Below are positions 60,586-64,000 of a DNA stretch of 64,000 nt, in pieces. Made by a program: the position numbers and the translations under genes. This DNA is from Cyanobacteria bacterium REEB67 (GTDB lineage Bacteria > Cyanobacteriota > Vampirovibrionia > Obscuribacterales > Obscuribacteraceae), in contig JAGXAB010000014.1 of NCBI GenBank assembly GCA_018971775.1, forward strand, positions 38,686-102,685, read 5' to 3'. A model generated the notes under the pieces. The model did no database searches, had not been told where the DNA came from, and saw nothing but the letters and a program-made list of their open reading frames with translations. The first letter of the stretch is position 1. The number at the start of each line of letters is the position of its first letter.

Positions 60586-60756
60586 ATGTCACTCCCAGGC
60601 TATTCACTTTTCGCCTCTGAGACTTTTGCTTTTACATTTTTGTCGCCACCAGGCAGTACGCACCGCAAGCCCCCGGGCGCAAGCCTGCATACGAAGAAAT
60701 TCTGGCGAAAATCGCACAGACACAGCACCTTTAAACCACCTCTAGACGCAGGATGA
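60586..60756 (+). CDS. Leader ORF before rtcB, probably frameshifted
   Basis: 56 aa with an excellent ribosome site (AAGGAGGAG, 60574-60579 area) ending 11 nt before rtcB. The first 18 codons (MSLPGYSLFASETFAFTF) look coding, then the frame turns to poor composition. The -1 frame from the T5 run at about 60637-60641 instead reads FVATRQYAPQAPGRKPAYEE then ILAKIAQTQHL and a stop at 60734, which looks like real protein. So this is either a gene with a one-base error/indel or a programmed -1 shift at ATTTTTG. Confidence 0.45.
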   Translation: MSLPGYSLFASETFAFTFLSPPGSTHRKPPGASLHTKKFWRKSHRHSTFKPPLDAG

Positions 60757-60767
60757 AATAGCAATTT

Positions 60768-62096
60768 ATGGACATTAAAGAAGGACGCATTGACAATAAC
60801 GACTTGAAAGAGTTCGTCTTCAAGCGCGAGCTGATCGAGCCCCAAAATATTCTTGAAGAAGCCGACTATGACGCGATGACTTACGAGTTGATCACAGCCA
60901 GAGATTGTAAGCCGATCAAAGCCTGGGTCAAAGGTGTCCCGCTCGAGCCAGAGGCCCATAAACAGTTGCTCAATCTGGCTTCGCTGCCTTTTATCCACAA
61001 GCACATAGCGGTGATGCCCGACGCTCATCTTGGTCGGGGCTCCACCATTGGTAGTGTCATACCCACGCACAGAGCAATTGTGCCCGCCGCTGTCGGAGTG
61101 GATCTAGGCTGCGGCATGATTGCCGTTGCCACGACTTTGCGCGCAGTTGATCTGCCCGACGATCTCAAAGCTCTGCGGACTGCCATCGAAAGAGCTGTAC
61201 CTGTAGGTACCGGCTATTTTAGAAACGGTCATGAGCAAGGCGATCCAGCCTGTGAGCCGGTAAACACTTCCTGGGCTTCGCTAAAAGATCGCTGGGATCT
61301 GATCGAGGCGGCGCATCCGGCATTGAGAGAACCTCATGCCAAGCACATTAATCAGCTCGGCACTCTAGGTGGTGGCAACCACTTCATTGAGATTTTACTC
61401 GATGACAGCGATCGTGTCTGGTTGATGTTGCACTCCGGCAGCAGAGGGATAGGCAACCGTGTCGGTACACACTTCATCGAGCTCGCTCGCAAGGAGATGT
61501 GCAGAAATAACATCCAGTTGCCGGACCGTGATCTCGCTTATCTCAGTGAGGGTGCTCAGCATTTTGACGACTATCTGTTTGCCGTTCAGTGGGCGCAGGA
61601 CTACGCTTTTTTGAATAGACAGATCATGATGGGTCAAGTGCAGCACGCCCTTAAGCAGTTGAGAACTTTGCCGGCTTTCGAATCGGAAGTGGAAGTGATC
61701 AACTGTCACCATAACTATGTAGCCCGCGAAGATCACTTCGGTGATACTGTCTGGGTGACTAGAAAAGGTGCGGTGAGAGCCGCTGCTGGAGACTGGGGAA
61801 TTATTCCCGGTTCGATGGGAGCGGGATCCTACATCGTGCGTGGTAAGGGCAATCCGGAGAGCTTCAATAGTTGCTCTCATGGTGCCGGGCGGGCAATGTC
61901 TCGTACCGCTGCCAGAAAGAACATCTCGATGGAGCGCCACGCCTCAGATACGGCTCACGTAGAATGCCGCAAAGATGAGGGCATTCTTGACGAATCTCCA
62001 GCTGCTTACAAATCTCTCGACGCTGTAATGAGAGCTCAGGCCGATCTTGTCGATATAGTGCACAAATTGCGTCCGCTTGTTTGTGTGAAGGGCTGA
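60768..62096 (+). CDS. rtcB: RNA-splicing ligase RtcB
   Basis: 442 aa. RtcB joins RNA 2',3'-cyclic phosphate ends to 5'-OH ends using GTP and Mn2+, in RNA repair or tRNA splicing. Marks: GVDLGCGM (Asp112, Cys115 metal ligands), GTLGGGNHFIE (His metal ligand), MLHSGSRGIGN, INCHHNY and the guanylated His in SCSHGAGRAMSR. Length as in E. coli RtcB. No archease or RtcA homologue lies beside it. Followed by a strong terminator. The leader ORF above may control it. Confidence 0.96.
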   Translation: MDIKEGRIDNNDLKEFVFKRELIEPQNILEEADYDAMTYELITARDCKPIKAWVKGVPLEPEAHKQLLNLASLPFIHKHIAVMPDAHLGRGSTIGSVIPTHRAIVPAAVGVDLGCGMIAVATTLRAVDLPDDLKALRTAIERAVPVGTGYFRNGHEQGDPACEPVNTSWASLKDRWDLIEAAHPALREPHAKHINQLGTLGGGNHFIEILLDDSDRVWLMLHSGSRGIGNRVGTHFIELARKEMCRNNIQLPDRDLAYLSEGAQHFDDYLFAVQWAQDYAFLNRQIMMGQVQHALKQLRTLPAFESEVEVINCHHNYVAREDHFGDTVWVTRKGAVRAAAGDWGIIPGSMGAGSYIVRGKGNPESFNSCSHGAGRAMSRTAARKNISMERHASDTAHVECRKDEGILDESPAAYKSLDAVMRAQADLVDIVHKLRPLVCVKG

Positions 62097-62124
62097 GTGT
62101 AAAGCTAGTTGTGATTCGGGGAAG

Positions 62125-62160
62125 AAGGCAAGGAGATACTCTCCCTGCCTTTTTCTCTTT
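62125..62160 (+). terminator. Intrinsic terminator of rtcB
   Basis: AAGGCAAGGAGA pairs with TCTCCCTGCCTT around a TAC loop, followed by TTTTTCTCTTTT. It ends 29-64 nt after the rtcB stop. Confidence 0.85.
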
Positions 62161-62219
62161 TGTTAGCAATGCATTTAAAGCGGAGAGGACAGAGCAGTCG
62201 AGGGTCAATAAGCGAAAGC

Positions 62220-63782
62220 CTATCGTCTCTGTAAAATTACAGCGGTTTTGTCGGCAAATATCGTCGACCAGCCCGGGTCTTTCGCTAGAGTTTGGACCAG
62301 AGGCGTGTTTGGAGGTAAGAAGACATAATTGATGCCAAATTCGTCAAGATCCTGTCGCCAGTTGTTTTGACAATTGCACATTGCTGCGTAACGCAAACAA
62401 AATTGATCTCCGTACATATCGATGCGCGTGTCGATGAATACTGGCACCGGTGGCTTTAGATACCAGATCATCATGTCGCCAAAACGGTGGTCATTGAAAA
62501 CAGGACCTGTTGGTCGGTGGTCCCTGAGATAGACGATGGCATCGTATGGCGGATCGAAGCTAGGACTGGGCTCTGGCAATCTGGACTGGTGGACAAAAGC
62601 GGTTACGTAAAAGCTGCCGATCAGGCAAGTAAGCGGTGCCAGTAAAACTAAAAAAGGACTCTTAAACCAGACTTGTTTCGTGGTGCTGCTGGCGACTTCG
62701 GCCTGGTCACCCGCCTGTTTACTCAGCCTGGTCAGAAGGAGCGGTAATTCATAAGCGATTATGATCAATATATAGATAATCAACCTGATTTTATTGCAGG
62801 CCAGTGTCAGAGCTAGTATCGCTCCAAGACAATGCAGGAAAAAACTTGCATCTTTTTGTCCGGCAAATTTTCTCAAGTATCTGATCAGTGTAATAATGTA
62901 GATTGGAAAGAGCACGAAATAAGGTACAAAGCCGCGCAGATGCAAGTCATCCAGGTTTAAGGTACGTGCCTCGGTAATAGCAACTTTCATGAAGTAGAGA
63001 TAGGGAAGATAGGTCCAGAGATTGATGCCGGCCGGGTTGACGAGGGTGGCCAGGATTGTTGTCACCGGCAGCAGGACGAGGGGCAGTAAAGTTTTAGCGC
63101 TGCTGTTTTTTTCTGCTTCCGGCGCCTTTGCCTGGGCTGCGGTGAAGAAGTTGTTAGCTAGAGCGGCAATCAGGGGCAAAAAGGAAAGGCAGACGGCCAG
63201 TATGAAAGATGAGTGAAGATTGGCCCAGGTAGCGGTGATAGCGGCGTAGATGGCTATGTAGCAGTAGCTTGCACAGGCGCGACGCCGGGCACTTTTCGTC
63301 ATGCTTTCGATGAGATAGAGGCTCAGGGCAAAGAGGAGATATGTAAATATTTCCGGCCGGGCATAGGAGCGAAAAGCGCAACCCAGCTGAGCGAACGTGC
63401 CGATCAGCATGGCCATGGGAATACTGACCTTTTCTTTGTAATGGGCAAGAGCTGGTACAGCCACCAGGGACAGTGACGTGAGCAGTGCTACAAGCAGTCC
63501 CAATCCGCCCAAACCGGCCAGCTGAAATATCTTATAAAAAATCAGCTCGGCCAGCCACTGATGCAAAATGAATGGATGAGCTATGCCCGTCTGGGTCATC
63601 AGATAATAAGTGTATGAGAAGGGTTCAGTGGTCGGCAATCCAGTCTGGGCAATTATCTTACCCAGGGCTAAGAGCCAGCAGGTATCCGCATCGCGCAGGG
63701 CCGAAATGGAATGCATGCCGCCAACCCAAAAACTTAATATCATGACTGCGGCAAGACAGATTTTAGTGCGCAAAGTCAGCAT
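62220..63782 (-). CDS. Multipass membrane protein, GT-C-glycosyltransferase-like layout
   Basis: 520 aa with about ten membrane helices, an early D-A-D in LRDADTCWLLALGKI (around 29-44) and a large loop, then a soluble C-terminus (about 400-520: YDAIVYLRDHRPTGPVF, FGDMMIWYLKPPVPVFIDTR, INYVFLPPNTPLVQTL). The helix arrangement with an early acidic loop recalls GT-C polyprenyl-linked sugar transferases, but no clear signature is seen. It ends before the rtcB terminator and overlaps by 7 nt the start of the next gene upstream. Confidence 0.6.
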   Translation of the reverse strand: MLTLRTKICLAAVMILSFWVGGMHSISALRDADTCWLLALGKIIAQTGLPTTEPFSYTYYLMTQTGIAHPFILHQWLAELIFYKIFQLAGLGGLGLLVALLTSLSLVAVPALAHYKEKVSIPMAMLIGTFAQLGCAFRSYARPEIFTYLLFALSLYLIESMTKSARRRACASYCYIAIYAAITATWANLHSSFILAVCLSFLPLIAALANNFFTAAQAKAPEAEKNSSAKTLLPLVLLPVTTILATLVNPAGINLWTYLPYLYFMKVAITEARTLNLDDLHLRGFVPYFVLFPIYIITLIRYLRKFAGQKDASFFLHCLGAILALTLACNKIRLIIYILIIIAYELPLLLTRLSKQAGDQAEVASSTTKQVWFKSPFLVLLAPLTCLIGSFYVTAFVHQSRLPEPSPSFDPPYDAIVYLRDHRPTGPVFNDHRFGDMMIWYLKPPVPVFIDTRIDMYGDQFCLRYAAMCNCQNNWRQDLDEFGINYVFLPPNTPLVQTLAKDPGWSTIFADKTAVILQRR

Positions 63783-64000
63783 CCACCGCCACTGGCCGTA
63801 ACAATGGCTCGCCAGGATGGATGTTTAGCAATTTCGTTCAGGCCCTCCTGCAGCAAGGTAATGCCTGGCTCCTTTTTAAACCAGGTCGAAGCTCCCGAAG
63901 GATGCGGTAGTGGTACGACCTGGCAGTCGACTCCATAGAGCGTCTTATCGAAACTCTGACCGATCACTTCCACCAGTTGACCTTTTCCTAAAATCTGTTC
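63776..64000 (-). CDS. Uracil-DNA glycosylase-like protein, partial (5' end beyond window)
   Basis: The frame is open from the window edge and ends with TGA at 63778-63776. About 75 residues are visible; PLPHPSGASTWF is the HPSG motif II of the uracil-DNA glycosylase superfamily (family 4/5, loop that binds DNA). YGVDCQVV precedes it. The rest of the enzyme, including motif I, is outside the window. Its stop overlaps the start of the membrane protein gene. Confidence 0.7.
   Translation of the reverse strand, partial: EQILGKGQLVEVIGQSFDKTLYGVDCQVVPLPHPSGASTWFKKEPGITLLQEGLNEIAKHPSWRAIVTASGGGC

Overview
The window is a 64 kb piece of a Gram-negative bacterial chromosome. Evidence for a Gram-negative envelope is a CMP-KDO synthetase, a three-part RND efflux pump with outer-membrane channel, and a YceI protein. 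TPR proteins, Ala/Pro-rich cytoplasmic proteins with no recognisable relatives, a Tic20/DUF4870-like membrane protein, frequent GTG/TTG starts and a 2875-residue LysM protein together recall deep-branching non-photosynthetic Cyanobacteriota (Vampirovibrionia/Obscuribacter-like). That placement is an inference from style and gene content, with no marker gene to confirm it.

Layout. 1-3.1 kb: TPR and small proteins of unknown role. 3.1-7.7 kb: a patch of remnants and accessory genes: a broken RND pump piece, a Clp-N/kinase-like fragment, an AbiEi-HipA fusion with two tandem palindromic operators, and a secreted protein whose N-terminus looks like a conjugation protein (TraJ/MobC type). 8.0-15 kb: a complete RND tripartite pump (periplasmic adaptor, inner-membrane pump, outer-membrane channel) plus a proline-motif repeat protein. 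The pump carries an odd Pro/Thr/Ser tail that appears to have been inserted beside a duplicated C-terminus. 15-18 kb: a BNR-repeat secreted protein, a DUF433 antitoxin with a PIN toxin killed by a stop at codon 4, and an initiator tRNA. 18-29 kb: housekeeping and envelope genes (dtd, two tandem thymidylate-kinase-like genes, kdsB, glycerophosphodiesterase, amidase, a GAF-GGDEF cyclase).

29.4-41.3 kb holds the most unusual locus: a co-directional cluster of a 2875-residue protein (LysM, KDQPA repeats, annexin-like helical repeats, glycine-rich segments, YD/RHS-like beta repeats, HD-like domain, predicted papain-like Cys/His/Asn C-terminus), a 176-aa protein, a glycine-rich TPR protein and a pseudokinase whose catalytic HRD is HGN. 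It reads like a large effector or cell-wall-associated machine with accessory proteins; its function is unknown.

41.3-64 kb: a glycoside hydrolase, an M48 peptidase, a Na+/dicarboxylate symporter, a Tat-exported propeller-like protein, a thiL-folD-cinA run, a degenerate GGDEF protein, a YceI gene and a channel gene that share an operator motif with a TetR regulator, the queuosine genes queA and queG (divergent), a possible structured RNA, rtcB behind a leader ORF that seems frameshifted, a large membrane protein, and the end of a uracil-DNA glycosylase-like gene running off the window.
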